In this document: positions 34,101-51,700 of the stretch, in pieces
Position numbering within the stretch: position 1 is the first letter of the stretch
Layout of the letters: every line of letters starts with the position of its first letter
Source of the DNA: Syngnathus acus
Lineage: Eukaryota > Chordata > Actinopteri > Syngnathiformes > Syngnathidae
Assembly: GCF_901709675.1 (NCBI RefSeq)
Contig: NC_051106.1
Location: forward strand, 8,256,001-8,320,000
DNA: 64,000 bases
Reading direction: 5' to 3'
Position numbers and translations under genes: made by a program
The notes under the pieces: generated by a model
The model's input: the letters and a program-made list of their open reading frames with translations, nothing else
Told to the model about the DNA's origin: nothing
Databases searched by the model: none

Positions 34101-37100
34101 TACCCTCTCCTGGAATTTCGCCATTTGTTTGCGAAGACATCTTGTCTCCTTCGCCGCATCCTTTCGCCCTTCCGTCAGTTGGCTGAGATGATTCTCCATC
34201 GAGTCGGCCTCCATCAGCTACAATTTGAACGTTATGAGGTTGTACGAGGTTGCTCCAAAGGGAAACCAATCCGATGAGGCTTACCTTCTCCTCGAGGTGA
34301 GACACCTGCTGGGCCAGCTCGCCGTTCCTGTTCTTCAGCCTGACCGTGTCCTTCACAGCTTTGGTCAACTCGGCCTCCAGAGCGCGTACGCAAGCTGCAA
34401 GCTAACCACACAACTGGAGGTCAACCTGAAGGTCATCTCCGCCACGTCACCACCAGGACTGCACGCTCACCTCCTTCTTCTCTGTGCCGGTGAGCACCTC
34501 CTGCTTGTCGTCTTTGGTCAGCTTGGCCAACTGCAGCTTGAGCTGGTCGGCGTCGGCCAGACTGCGGGCCTTCTCGTCCGCCAGCATCCCGTTCTCGTCC
34601 TGGAGTCGCTGGCTTTGCGAGCGAAGGTCGGACATCTGAAACGGCAATGAACGATTCGTCGAATTCAAATTGACATCGGGAAAGCGGCGATCGTCCGACT
34701 TTCTGCCTCACCTCTTTGTTGAGATTCTCTGCTAGAAGTTCGGCGGCGACCTTCTCCTGCTTGATCTGCTCCAGCTCACATCTGGAACATCAATAAAAAA
34801 TATTCGTGATTATGTGGGTTGACCTGAGATCTCCAAGCAGGGGTTCTCAAACTTTCTGGGTTCAGCACAAAGTTCCTTTTACACGGAGAGTCTAACGTTA
34901 CGTCTCCGTGTAGAAGGTCGGTCACAGACGTGGGATTTAAGGAAGAGGTGAGGTTCTCGTCACAATACTGTCAAGCACATGAGGGATTGATGAGGAGATG
35001 GGCGGGGCCACAGCACAAATGTGAGGACAGGCCTCGGGGTTGCCTCCACGTTACCTATCCGCCCACCTGCTTGTATTCTCGCCTTGGGTCTCCGAAAGGG
35101 CTTGGTGAAGTTTGATGGTGTTCACCTCAAAGTCGCGAGAAGTTTCAGAAATTCTGCTGCGGGTGTCCCCTTGAAACTCCACCATTAAGTCGGAGAGCTT
35201 GCGGTTCTCCCGTCGGATCCTGCCGACGTCGTCCGCGAGGGAACTCCGCTCGTCGCTCGTCTGGCTTTGGAGTCTCCGAAGCATCTTTTTGAGCTCGGCG
35301 TTTTGCCGCTTCAACGTGACGTTCTCCCACGTGTAATCTTCGTGACGAGCCTGAAGCTCTGTCAGCTTGGAGGTTTTGATTTCCAGCACTTTGATGTGCT
35401 CCATCAGCAGGAACATTTTGACTTTGAGGCTGTAGTTTTCCTCCAGATACTCGCAGCCTGTTTGGATCTTCTTGCTGTTGTGCTCCAAAAGACTCTGGAG
35501 GAGCTCCGTCTTCTGCTGGAGCAAGAAGATTTTCTCCTGGAGGAGAACATTCTCCTCTTTGCTTTGATGGTCAGAAGACTGCAGCTCAAAATCCTGGAGT
35601 TCATCATCAATGTCCTGATCAAGAAGTTCTGGACTAACATTTGTATGTTCCTCATTGAAGTCGTCCCAGTCGGATTCTGAATCATGATCATTTGTGGCAT
35701 CGCCTTCAGATAGCTCACAAGGATCCAAGGAACCAACCGTGGTCTCCATTTGTGAGAGGCTTTCCATGGTAGAAGAAGCAACATCTTGAGGTCCACGTTC
35801 TTCTCGGTGCTTATCCAAAGCTCCAGATTGTGACGAGTCTTGATCTTGGCACTTTTTGTTAACATCAATCTTGGGGGACGCAAGGTCAGAGGTCATGTAA
35901 GGATCTTCGGACTTGTCGTCAGGTTCTTCAACATTTGAGCTTTCCAGGTCATTGCTAGCCTTGCGAGTCCATGACACCTCTTGGTCCTCACTTGCTTCCA
36001 TCTTCAGCTGCGGGGCGTCTTCATCAGGCTCATTGGTTGGGTCGCTCTTCACTTCCAGATCTTCCTCACCGAAGGGATTTTCAGGAATCGACCCAGCACT
36101 TAAATGCAGATCTTGGCTTTGGCTTCCCTTCACTTTCTCCTCCAGGATAGCGACCTCTCGCTGAAGCTCCTTCCTGTCCAGCTCAAAGTCTTCCGCAGCC
36201 TGTTTGAGGAGCCTCTCCATGTCCTCAATCCTCAGCTTCAAATCGTCCCGCTCGGTGAGCAGCGAGATCCTCTCTGTGGTCTGCTGACGGGAAATGGAAA
36301 GGACGTCTTGGTATTTCCTCTCAAGCTGCTCGTAGCTGTTTTGGAATTCTTCTCTCTCCTGCCGGAAATCTTCCACCGTTTGCGTGAGCAGGACTTGGTC
36401 GTCCTCGGCTTTCTTGTCAGAGCGAGCGAGAAGATCCTCATTGGCCTGCAGACTTTCCTGGAGAACATCAAGTCTCTCTGTTGCCTCTTGGGCCATTTTC
36501 TGCCATTCTTCTGCACTTTGGCGCGCTTGGCTCAAGCGCTCGTCCCAGAGGAGCTCCTGCTCGGCGTGGCTCTCCGACAGCTCCCTCAGCTGGCTCTCCA
36601 AGTGCCGTTCCAGGTTCAAAACGTCGGCTTGAAAGCGTGCAGCTGCCGAATCTTGCTCACCTGAGACACGTTCCTCCGCTTGCTTGATTTTCTCGGAGAA
36701 GCTCGCCTGCGTCTGCTGCCTGTACGTGGTCATGTGCTCTCGGTTACAACAGACGACGGCTTGGACTCGAGGTTTAACATGCATTTGAGGTTTTCACGCT
36801 TGCTTGCGCTCTTATGTCGAGCTAAATGTTTCCATCTTCTCACATACCTGGAAGTCTTAAGCACTTAGAAAGGTTATTCGGCCACAATTCGGTAACCTTA
36901 GATTGTAATGACGTCTCCAAGCCCCGCCCTCTCGCATTATCGTGGAAAACGTTCCTTACCTTTCCTGAGCGATGTCGTCTCGTAGCTTATCCAGCATTGT
37001 GCCGAGCGCGTTCCTCTCCTCGGCGTGCTTAGCCGCCATCTCTCGCAGGGCCTCTTCCTTCAGGTCCAGCAGGCCTTCCAGCTCCTCCTTCTCCGCCTGG

Positions 37101-40100
37101 TGCTTCTGCCGTTCCTGGTCCAGGCTCTCCTGGAGCATGTCCTCGTAGTCCTCCTCAAGCTGCAGCCTCTCCCGCTCCCACTCCTGCTTGAGCTTGGCCT
37201 CCCGCTGCTCGTATTGAGTCGTTCTCTCGCTCTCCTTCTCCTCCTGTTCCTTGACCAACCTCAACATGGCCTCCTCCAGCAGAGCCTGCAGGGACTCGTT
37301 GTTCTGCTCGTCCAGCCGTGCTCGCTGCTCCTGCAACTCCTCAGTCAGGCTTTTCACAGTCTGGACGTGTTCCTCCTCCAAACCGGACCTGGCCTCGTCG
37401 AGTCTGGCTGTCAGCTCCTCCTGATGGCTTTGTCTCAGTAGTTCCTTCTCTTTTTCAAAACAATCCATCCACCTCTTCTCCAACTCGTCCTTCTCTTCCT
37501 GATGTTTCTTCTCCCGGTCCTTCAGTCTGAGTTCTAACTGCTCCGTGTTCTCCTTGACCACACTGGCGTGCTGGTCGCGTAGCTCCTCCATCTCAGCAAG
37601 AAGATCCTGATTCCGCTCTTGCAGGTTCCTCACTTGCTCCTCCCGTTCCGCGGCCACACTCTCCACTTCGAGGAGCTGCCACCGAAACGAAGACGCCTCC
37701 TCCTGCGTCTCCTCCTCAAGACGGGTCCGCTCGAGCTGCGCCACCTCGAGTCGGCTCTGGAGCTCCTGCTCCTGTGAGCCAACACCAGCCAGCTCCTCCC
37801 TCCATGCCTGGACCTCCTGCTGGTGCTGGAGAGCCAATGCAGTCTTCTGGTCCTCGTGTTGCGCAACCACAGCATTGAATTCATTGATCTGCAGCGAGGA
37901 AAACGTTTTTAATTCACTTTTGTCTGATTTTCAGAATTTCAAAATGTCCTTTGTCTCCTTGGCCTTACTTTGCTCTCCAGCTGGTTCCTCAAGTCATCCA
38001 TTTGGCGCAAGTGCTGCTCCTTCTGCTGTTCCAGCATCATCTCTGCCTCCAGGCTCATACTGATGAAGGGATGGACTTCCTCTGAGCCGAGGCCCGGGTC
38101 CGACTCCACGGCGGGGCTTTTGCTCTCCAGCTCCTCCGAGAGAGGCTGGGAGCAGGCCTGCTGAGGTCGGCCCAAGCTCTGAAAGTCCCGCAGCTCTGAC
38201 TGCAGCTCGTCTACGCGATCCTGCAATTCCTGTGAAAATAATCAAAAGTAGAGAATTAGAAGTTCACCAGAAGAGTTCCCCATTTTCATGGACTTGGTTG
38301 TCGTGGAAACTCTGAATTACCCTGCACTGCTCTTCGTAGCCCAGCCGAAGCTGCTTGATGCGCTCCTCCTGCAGAAGGAAGTCCGCACTGCTGGGGTCCA
38401 GGTCACCAAACTAAACATCACAACGCAAACCCAAATTTAGTTGAACCCATTTGAAACCAATCAAGAGCCGCTCACGTCTTACCTTCTCTTTTCTCAGAAT
38501 GTCCAAACCGGCCTGCAGTTTGGTCACTTGGCTTTGGGCAGTCATCAGTTTTTCACTGCAGTCCAGCAAGTCCATCTCCAGACGTCGGTTTTCCTTTTGA
38601 AGACGCGGACACGCCATTAAATACATTTGAAAAATAAAATCAAGTCTAAATAATACATCAATTTTATTTTTATAAATTATTTTCCATTCCCAATTTTGTG
38701 GACCACCTGCAATACCACCACGGACCACTAAAAGGCAGCGGCCCACAAATTGACAATGGATGTTCTAACGGCCCAATCTGAAGGAACACAGCAAATAGGG
38801 ACCAACCTTGACCGAGATGGAGAGGTGCTCCCTGAGGAAGGTCTCGTCCTCCTTGATGTTGTCCACCTCCGCCTCCAGTTCCTGGCACTGCTGCTCCGCC
38901 TGCTGGCGGATCAGGTCCATCTCCTTCATCAGCTCCGAGCGCACTGCTGCCAGCTTCTCTTGGTGCTCTTCCTCCAACTTCCTGAAACAACAGCGGCATG
39001 CAATTAATCAACTTGCTGTAGCACACAAAATGTTTCAAACAACTTGAAGGACTAAAAACAACAGAAAGTTACCTGAGGTTCAGATTGTTTGTGCGCTCGA
39101 TTGACAAGTGATGCTCGTCCACCTCGGCGGCCAGCTGGGTTTTAAGCCGTTCTGCCTTTTCCAGGTCTGAGCGGATTTTCTCCTTCTCACTCAACTCGCT
39201 GTCGACGCGCTCTCTGACCCCCAAAAAAAAAGAGAAACTTTCAATCTTCCGGTAAGAATCGTATATAAACCACTTTGGCGACGCTTGCGGTTGGACTAAC
39301 AGGAGATGTCTGATTTCCGCTTTGAAAGTGGCCAGCGCCGCCTGGTGGATGTCGTTCTTGGTGGTCAGGAGTTCGTTTTCCAGCGCCACGGTCAGGTCGC
39401 ACAGACTCAGCTTGCCGTCGAGGTTGAAATTTAACGCCTGTGACGTAAGAAATGAGCCTCTTGGCTTTTCTTGCATAGAACATTTGCAACCTCCATTCAT
39501 TAGCGTGCGTCACCTGCAGGATCTCGCTGCTGTTTTCCACGCCGTCCTCCATCCAGGCGTGGATGACGGACTCGACCGGAGTGAAGCCGGTGCCGTCGTC
39601 CAGCGAGGAGAACAGACGCGTGGCGACGGCGCTCATCAGGGCGGAGGGGTTGGCGATCCGACGGCCCACCTCATCAAAGGGCTGACGAGAATGATAAGGT
39701 TCTTGGGTCTGGGGCTAGCGAGTCCCGGGAAGTTCTGAGACAAGGTGGGCCTACCTGAGTGGAGTGTTGTCTTTTCAGCTGGCGGTAAGGAGTGGAGGCC
39801 GACGGGGTGGCGGGCTTGTTGTGCTTCAAGAGCATGGAAACAAATTCTTGAACATTGATCCACGAGTCCCCATTTAGGCCACGGAGGACATCCGCACTTA
39901 TCTGACAAAGGAAATTGCATTTTGAGACATTTTCAAAAGGGAAAATATTACTGTGATGAATTTTGGGTAAGTTGAGGAATCTCCAGCCGCTCACCTCCAA
40001 GCCTAAATGATCGCAGAGGGCGAGCAGGTCCGAGCGGCCGGCGCATCCGTCCCACGAAATGGCCAACTCTTCGCAGGCCTCTTGGATTTTCTCCTTCAGG

Positions 40101-42346
40101 GCAGCCGAGACACATCCTCGAGGCGGACTGGGCTCGTCTGGGTTCCACAGATGCATCTGGCCTAAGAGAGGGACAGGATGAGCTCCTGGCCGATTTTCTC
40201 AAGACGGGAATCTCAAAACGAACCTTCTGCTTCATACTCTTCTGTGCTCGTTTGGTCTGCGTTCCAGCGCTAGTTGAGAGAGAGAGAAAAAAAAAAAAAG
40301 AGGATCCAACTGAGAAAGTGATTACGATAAATAAAGCTGCTAGCGCATTTGCCTGAGCAGCAGCTGCTTCTTTCGCTTCAGGGGTGAGTTTTAAATGAAT
40401 TTGAGGTTGAATGGAGGTCTGGAGGCGGAGGCTTTGACCTTTCCCCCCTATTGTCGAGGAAGCAAAGAGTGAGGGAATGAAGGACAGATGGGGAATCTGC
40501 AAGTGGTTGAAAGGCAGTGTGGAGAAAATCACAAAAGGAGGCGGGACCGGTCTTTGTTTCCCGGTGCCCTCCTCCATCCAGACAAGCGGAAGGTCCAAGC
40601 CTGACCCGTCACTCGCTTTGTCATCACCGACTAAAAAGGACACGCGTCTGTTGCTTGTCAATAACACTGGTGCTTATCATCTGGTGTGCGTGTGCAGACG
40701 ACATCAAATAACACACCCCAGCCAGAATCTCAATCTGCTTCATCAACACCAAAAACGATGTGCCGAAATCTCGCTAAATGTTTGGAGCTTAGGCCTTGCC
40801 TGAGCATCTGTCGAGAGACTTTCATGCCAGCAGTGAGAGGAGGATTAGCTAGCAAGAAGATCAACAGCATTATGGGTCAGATGGAGAGCACCCGGGAACC
40901 CGTGTAGGCAAATTTTAATTACAAAAAAAACGCACAGAACATTTACAACCGGATCGGATTTGACAGAAATTTCACCGCATTAAATAACTTACATTTATTT
41001 CGCACTCCATCTGGATCAACAAATATGGATCGGATCCAGATCGATTTTTGTTTGATTTACAGCTTATGGATAAATCTCCGAAATCTACTCTGCATCCAAG
41101 GGAAGCAAATAAAAATGTTCCACAAAATTACAAACTGAATTGATGAGATTTGATGGAGTGTAAATGCACAATCTAGGTCCAATCCAGCTAGAACTTGATT
41201 CGACGTGACAGTTCCTAAATTTCTTCCGGATCCAACTTGAACCTATAATAAACATGCAATTCTGATTGTTTGCATCTAACCACACGCAAGTAATTACACT
41301 CGCTGCTTTATTTACAGAGTTGATGCTGCGACAAGGCCGTGGGAAACCTTCCAGCCGCATTTTTAGCCGGAGCTGATTAGCCGAGAATAAGGCCTCATGA
41401 GGATGATAAGGATGGCATCCGAGTGGGTGAGCGTGCTGCTTTTTTACCTCACGCTTTCTCGGAATTGCCGAGTCGCAGTTGTCCTTGGCGTCCTGGCCGT
41501 CTGCGTCGTCTTCGTCTTGGTCGTGCGCGTCTTCGCAAAAGTCTGAAATGGTGTTGAGCGAATCCGGTTTGGAGCGACGGCCGTAGCGTTTGCTGCCTTT
41601 CACAAACTTTGGTTGGATGTCGGGCGACTCTGGTGGCAAAAAAAAAAAACCCACAACTGTCATATCATTGCTCAGGAGTATTATTTCAAGTTTCAACTAC
41701 CTGGTCTGGATGAGACTTCCTGCTGCGTTGGTGGAGCTTCAATGCCAGATGACAACGCCAGAATCAACGCATCCCTGAACTGCTCAAAGTCAACCTGCGA
41801 TGGGATGTTAGCGATAAGAAACAATTTGGCAAATTCCTCCAAAGGGCGGAGGGAGGGAGCGAGGCCACACTTGAGCAATCGACAGCTGCCAAATGTGAAT
41901 ATGCTGATTTTCTTTGTGCTGTCCCGCCTGGCGTCTGCCGCTTTTGGCTTCATTGGTATGAGTGGGCAATCGGGTCACTCACCCCCGCCCTCGGTTATTC
42001 AGCCTGCACACGCTGCCAGACAACAGCCAGAAGCTCCGTGCGCACGCTTGCATTTCAACTTTCACTCAAGCAATAGATGAGATTTTATTCAACGGCTATA
42101 TCGCCCACCCCTAATACACATCACAAAGCTAAAAAGCTAACTTATGGCACATACCCGGTCAGTGATCCGGTCCCGACCCTGCAGCAGAGCATCCAGGAGG
42201 GCCGGGGCGACGTCCTCCAAGTGTAGCGACAGGCAGAGGTCGGCGAGCTCCTCCGGGCATAGCGAGCCGCACCGGCTGCCGTCGAAGCCATCGAAAACTT
42301 CCTTCAGGCGCTCCTCGTACTGGTCCTGCTCCAGGACGTCATCCAT
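31160..42346 (-). CDS. NIN: Ninein, centrosomal microtubule-anchoring coiled coil
   Basis: Ninein sits at the subdistal appendages of the mother centriole and anchors microtubule minus ends. I place 25 coding exons: 42155-42346, 41701-41794, 41448-41629, 40224-40269, 39995-40161, 39755-39901, 39514-39681, 39301-39437, 39073-39213, 38807-38981, 38483-38593, 38321-38410, 37969-38229, 36960-37888, 35067-36719, 34712-34781, 34471-34635, 34285-34401, 34104-34217, 33882-34028, 33723-33824, 33538-33660, 33361-33453, 31475-31588, 31160-31375 (5754 nt, 1917 aa). The N-terminus MDDVLEQDQYEERLKEVFD begins the EF-hand-like region; TPSASTPYRQLKR is conserved with human ninein. The rest is almost all coiled coil, rich in E, Q, L and R. 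The C-terminus (LLLREKVAQLKEQ, then RDLYVENGQLLKALEALE) matches the ninein/NINL end. Synteny with SAV1, ABHD12B and PYGL selects NIN over NINL. Uncertain points are the donor of the 1.65 kb exon (35055 or 35067) and which 3' exons are used. Confidence 0.92.
31589..31611. repeat. Poly-A tract next to a NIN acceptor
   Basis: About 20 adenines on the plus strand form the T-rich polypyrimidine tract directly upstream of the NIN exon at 31475-31588 on the transcript. It is likely a length-variable splice element. Confidence 0.6.
32430..32480 (-). other. Possible alternative terminal exon of NIN
   Basis: After a CTCTCCAG acceptor the phase-0 frame reads EATSEQRANAEGHQWIGEL and then TAA. It would follow the exon at 33361-33453 or the candidate exon at 32894-32974 in frame and give a shorter ninein lacking the conserved C-terminal exons. 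The TSE and Q-rich text faintly recalls the human TSETNTPQGNQ stretch. No transcript evidence is available here. Confidence 0.35.
32894..32974 (-). other. Possible cassette exon of NIN (81 nt)
   Basis: This piece has a strong acceptor (CTCCCTCTGCAG), an open phase-0 frame of 27 codons (starting SFHVHFSGLL) and a good donor (CACAG then GTATAA). Including it would not disturb the frame between the neighbouring exons. I see no clear homology, so it may be an optional exon or chance. Confidence 0.35.
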
Positions 42347-44139
42347 CCCACGGGACAGCAGCCTGCCCTGCCAACGCAACACCGAGAAAAATCCGTCATT
42401 TTGTTGCCGTGTTTCTTGATGAGTAGCTCGCGACCCAAATGCGGTGGACAAATACTCACTAAACAAGGTGGAAACATTGCTCTTTGTTCTACAGTGCTGC
42501 TGACACACTGACTCAGCCTTGTTAGCTGCGCAGGCTTTGACTAATCCAATTATAACTGATTAGCCACTTTGGCTATTTGAGAGATGTGGCCAAAATCTGA
42601 CACTGACAATGACTCGGAACTAGTTGGACCAGTTTTTTTGCAGTTTTCATCATCTAAAGCCAGACGTGCTTTGCTTACACTAAAAACATGGCTGCGAAAA
42701 GAGATGTAAACACACGCACATAGGATCAAGACAATTCTTGCAGGTTCATTTTTCCAGCTGCTCACCATCAAGCACTCTCAACCAGGTGCCCCCTCAACAC
42801 ACACACGGAGCAGAGGGGGTACCCATTCATTGCACAATGGGGGTCGTCCACAAAGCCCACATCAGTATTCAACATGTGCACCATTGAGGAGCTCTCAAGA
42901 AGCCAGATAATCACAGACGATGGAGATAGTGTCTTTTTACTCTGAAGACTGACAGCTGGTGCGGGTCACAAATAAGACAAGAACTCAATTTATTACAAGT
43001 CCAAAACAGCCAGAACATGCTGTTGACAGTGAACTTAAAATGGGGAAATAAAACAATCTTCAAACTGAATATAGTTTGTGTATTTACGTGCTAAAATGTG
43101 TCAAAAGATATTAGCTTATCTCGGAATTAAAACAAATAATATTTTTTACACTTTCTGACATATCTAACTCATTAAGTACAATAATAATTTGTCTGTACAT
43201 TGGATGTACTATTTTAAAGAATGTTTATAAACAAACCAGGAATGGAAATCCTTTTAAATCAGATTTCTAACAAAATAATAATAATCGGCAGATCAATCAC
43301 TTAGTTGAAGAAACTTGTTAGCTTAGCCATCGTGGTCCAGTTGATGTGCTTTAACCAACAATTGTGGTGCAGTTAACTCCCTCTCACTTCCTTTTATTTT
43401 AAATATTAACATTTAAAATGTTGTAGTTCCTAAACAAATATGAACAACTGATGAAGTTAAAACACAGACACTCACCTAATTCTCCAAACTTGGGGGAACC
43501 CCTCCGTGTCCAACAGAGTGAAAAAAAAAACACTTAAACGCTCGAAGGAAAACAACTTCTTCTTTTTTCACATTTCCTCTGCGAAGGGCGCGCCGCGGTT
43601 GCCTCGATATTAAAAGCTTGAAAGTGTTGCGTATAAATAGTTTCAAGACGAAGACAGGATGTGCTTGTCCAAAGGGTTGGGCTGCTTTTGGAAAGTGAAT
43701 GTTACTGCCATCCTCCTTCGGCGCCGAGTGGTGTTGACCGATTTTGAAAAGCATTGATGGAGGAAAAGGCGGGGCTTGTGAGCATTAGCCGGCCCTGATT
43801 GGTCAGAATAACCGCTCTAATGTTGAACGTAAACAGTGCCTTCGCTCTCCGTTTAAATCCACGGAAACTTTTTACATTGCTAAACAATTAAAAATATAAG
43901 AAATAAAAAAATTATTTGAAACGTTGAAATACGAATTAATGTACCACACTCGTCTACGTTATTACTTCTCAAGATTGGCTAAGGCAAACGTCAATCAAAT
44001 ATATTTCGCCCAATCCCCTTCATGCTTTCTTTCTCAACAGGAAACAGCGTAACCTGCTGAGTTTTCAGGAACAATTTGGAACGTATCTTATGCTTTTAAA
44101 TATTATTCCTGCAAAGTGCTAGAGTTGTGGAATGGAACA
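42347..44139. promoter_or_regulatory. Head-to-head 5' region of NIN and ABHD12B
   Basis: The NIN start-codon exon has a TTGGCAG acceptor ending at 42368, so NIN has at least one noncoding upstream exon. A strong minus-strand donor (ATTAG then GTGAGT) at about 43474-43475 suggests that exon begins at 43476 and extends toward about 43700. Around 43760-43800 there are a GGCGGGGC box and GATTGGTC (inverted CCAAT), and a second inverted CCAAT-like box (GATTGGCT) occurs near 43974. ABHD12B starts at 44140 on the plus strand, so this is probably a shared bidirectional promoter. The stretch 42550-43470 holds no recognised feature. Confidence 0.45.
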
Positions 44140-46081
44140 ATGAAGGTCGCGTCATTCCTGGTGGCTGCCTATGTGTCAGTACCGCTCATCGTTTACCTGT
44201 GCCCTTGGACCCTTGCATACGCCATCTTTGCACACCTGTGTAAGTATTGTGACACATTCCTGTTTATTAGCCATGTGCTGAAATTGGCTTTTAATTACAA
44301 CATATATCTATAATATAATTCTATTAACCAGTAGTAATAGTTAGATAATAGCCAGTTAATCATTAGTTATTCATCCATTGCTAATAACCAAAATGCTAAC
44401 CTTGTGTACGCTCATCTGCAGTAAGGATTCCATATTTGGTGGATCTCAACCATCCCGAATACGTGCTGAACCACACGTGCAACTTCTACCTGGACCCAGA
44501 GGAGGGTGTCCGCGTGGGGATATGGTAGCTTCCACTGACTTCTACAGTTTTTAGCAATGAAGACACACACGAACTGAGAAAACAAAGTGCTCAAATGTTT
44601 GTTTGAATCTCCTTGAGGCACACGCTCCCTGCCAGCCAATGGGACAAGGCGTCTGGGAGGGGCCCTGAGTGGTACCGCAAGACCCTGGGAGATGGAAGTC
44701 CTATTATCATCTATCTCCATGGCAACGTAGGCACAAGGTAAAAACACTTGAAGCAAGCTTAATGGGCTCCGCAGGGAATTATGGAAATGAGGTTAACCTC
44801 TAAAATATGTTGCTTTTGATTCTTTTCAGAGCCATAGATCATAGGGTGCAACTGGTGAAGGTTTGTTTTGAAAATGATGGTTCATATTTTTGTTGGATTT
44901 TTCAGAATATTTGCATGATATTTTGCAGATTTTAAGCGCTGCGGGGTTCCACGTCCTGTCTTTGGACTACAGAGGTATGCTCATCTTTATTAAAAGGAAA
45001 TTTCATCGAAAATTTTGGGGTGCAAGAATGCAATATATGTGCCAGCACTATGATACTAATATTGCTAATCATGGGAAATGTATTTTTTGCAATGTAGGCT
45101 TTGGCGACTCGACGGGGCAGCCCAGTGAACGCGGGGTGACCACAGACGCCCTCCACCTGTACACGTGGGTGAAGCAGCACAGCGGGGGGTCCCCGGTGTA
45201 TTTGTGGGGGCACTCCCTCGGTTCCGGGTAAGTTTCTTCTAGCAGCATATAATGTCACGGAGATAAGACTGAATTTGGTTTTTTTCTTGAAGGGTTGCGA
45301 GCAACACTGCTGTAAAGGTGCAAGAGCAAGGTTGGTAGTACAAAAATGATATCTGCACAAGAATGAAATTAAAATAAAAAATAAATTCTACCAGGGTCCA
45401 TGGTGGACGCCTTAATTCTCGAGGCGCCGTTCACAAATATCGGCGACGTCGTGATCATATTCCCTCTAGCTAAGGTGAGATTAATTTTTTGTTTGTTTAC
45501 ATCTTGTTTGCATGTCCGTCAACACCAACCATGTCAAAATGTGCCCCGCAGCTTTACACTTTCCTTCCGGGCTTCAAACTCTTCCTGTGGAACACTTTGG
45601 ACCAGAACCAGCTGCTGTTTCCTAATGAAGAAAAGTGAGTTGACTAAATAAACTTTTTAAAAACGCTGTGACCAGATAGACACGTCTATTTTTTTTTTCA
45701 GTTTAAAGGTGCTAACCTGTCCGTTGCTCATATTGCACGCGGAGGACGATGACGTGGTTCCGTATCACATGGGTCAGAAGGTACAATGTGGCCACTTCAA
45801 GTGAAGATGAGCAGCTACGCTATGCTAATCCTCTGCATTTCCCTTCCAGCTCTACCAGATTTCATCGCGCACGCAGCGCAGTCAAAAAGTTCCCCTGGAA
45901 ATGATCTCCTACCCGGCGAGTCGCAGATTCTCCCACAATAACATCTACTTGGATCCCGGCCTGCCCAAGTCATTTGGGTGAGGACGAGACTTTTGATGCC
46001 GTTACCCGAGTGGCAGGCGATGATGTCATAATTACTCCTGCTTCTCTCCACAGCAATTTTCTGCAGAAGCTGCAAGGGTAG
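44140..46081 (+). CDS. ABHD12B: ABHD12B, membrane alpha/beta hydrolase
   Basis: A serine hydrolase related to the lysophosphatidylserine lipase ABHD12. Twelve exons: 44140-44239, 44422-44524, 44618-44737, 44830-44860, 44929-44974, 45098-45227, 45293-45330, 45395-45474, 45552-45634, 45702-45780, 45850-45977, 46054-46081 (966 nt, 321 aa). The first 33 residues are strongly hydrophobic ([16 protein letters not shown] and on) and likely form a signal anchor. The hydrolase core shows the oxyanion-side motif IIYLHGN, LSLDYRGFGDSTG, the nucleophile elbow GHSLG with Ser173, LEAPFTN, the acid motif HAEDDDVVP with the likely Asp260, and the histidine region RRFSHNNIY with His299. The full triad is present, so the enzyme is probably active. 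Placement between NIN and PYGL selects ABHD12B over ABHD12. Its substrate is not known to me. Confidence 0.92.
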
Positions 46082-46482
46082 CAGGACTGTTGCACGTCAG
46101 CGCAAGGAATGTACACCTGCACCTCCTCATTCATTTTCTTTCCATCAAAACGTAGTCATACTTTCCTGAAATTTCGGAAGAATAACACACACGCTCAAAT
46201 AATGGTGTCAAAATCAAACGTAAGGTGGAAAAAAAGGCAAAAGTCATACAGCTGAGATTTTAATGTGAACTCTGGTAGGAAAACACTGAAGAAAATGCTA
46301 TTTGATGTTTTTGTGGTCTTCACTTTCTGCTAACAGTTAAGCAGACATTTTGCAAATGTCCAGTGAATAATGCTGTAACAGACTCGAGTACAAGTAAAGG
46401 AAGGTTTTTACCTTGGCCAAGGTAAAGCGATGTGAATTTCTTGTCTCCTTTTTCGGGGAAACAAACCAAAGCGAGGCAGCTT
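46082..46482. other. Convergent 3' ends of ABHD12B and PYGL
   Basis: Only 401 bases separate the two stop codons of these converging genes, so their 3' UTRs must be short or overlap. No canonical AATAAA is seen on either strand; a minus-strand ATTAAA variant (TTTAAT at about 46258) could serve PYGL. Nothing else is recognised. Confidence 0.5.
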
Positions 46483-51418
<4,936 letters not shown>

Positions 51419-51700
51419 CGCTTTGCCTGGTTTCTGGCCGCTTTGAGTGGATCTGAGTTCGGGTAGCTGCTGTCCTGTCACTCGGTGGGTGCGACGACAG
51501 TGAGTTCAGCTCCGGAGGTGAGGAACTCAGCTGTCATTGGTAGGCGGGGGCAAAGAGGGCGTGTCTTTTTCAGGAAGTAGGAAGTGTTGTTCCTTGAAGA
51601 TTCTTCCCTACTTTCAACCAATCAGCATTCAGTGCGTTCATTTTTGGCCAATCAAATCACTCATTCTCTTTCCTTTCTCCATTGGATGCTTTGTTTTAAA
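51419..51700 (-). promoter_or_regulatory. PYGL promoter region with CCAAT-type boxes
   Basis: Upstream of the PYGL start, CCAAT-type boxes occur in ACCAATCAG (about 51617), GCCAATCAA (about 51649) and inverted in CATTGGAT (about 51680) and CATTGGTAGGC (about 51535). The last is followed by a G-rich GC-box-like stretch. Clustered NF-Y sites plus a GC box suit a minus-strand promoter that lacks an obvious TATA box. The transcription start is not resolved. Confidence 0.4.

Noticed and set aside
31160-42346. Assignment of the coiled-coil gene to NINL
   Set aside because: The end RDLYVENGQLLKALE resembles NINL, but synteny with SAV1, ABHD12B and PYGL and the TPSASTPYRQLKR region favour NIN.
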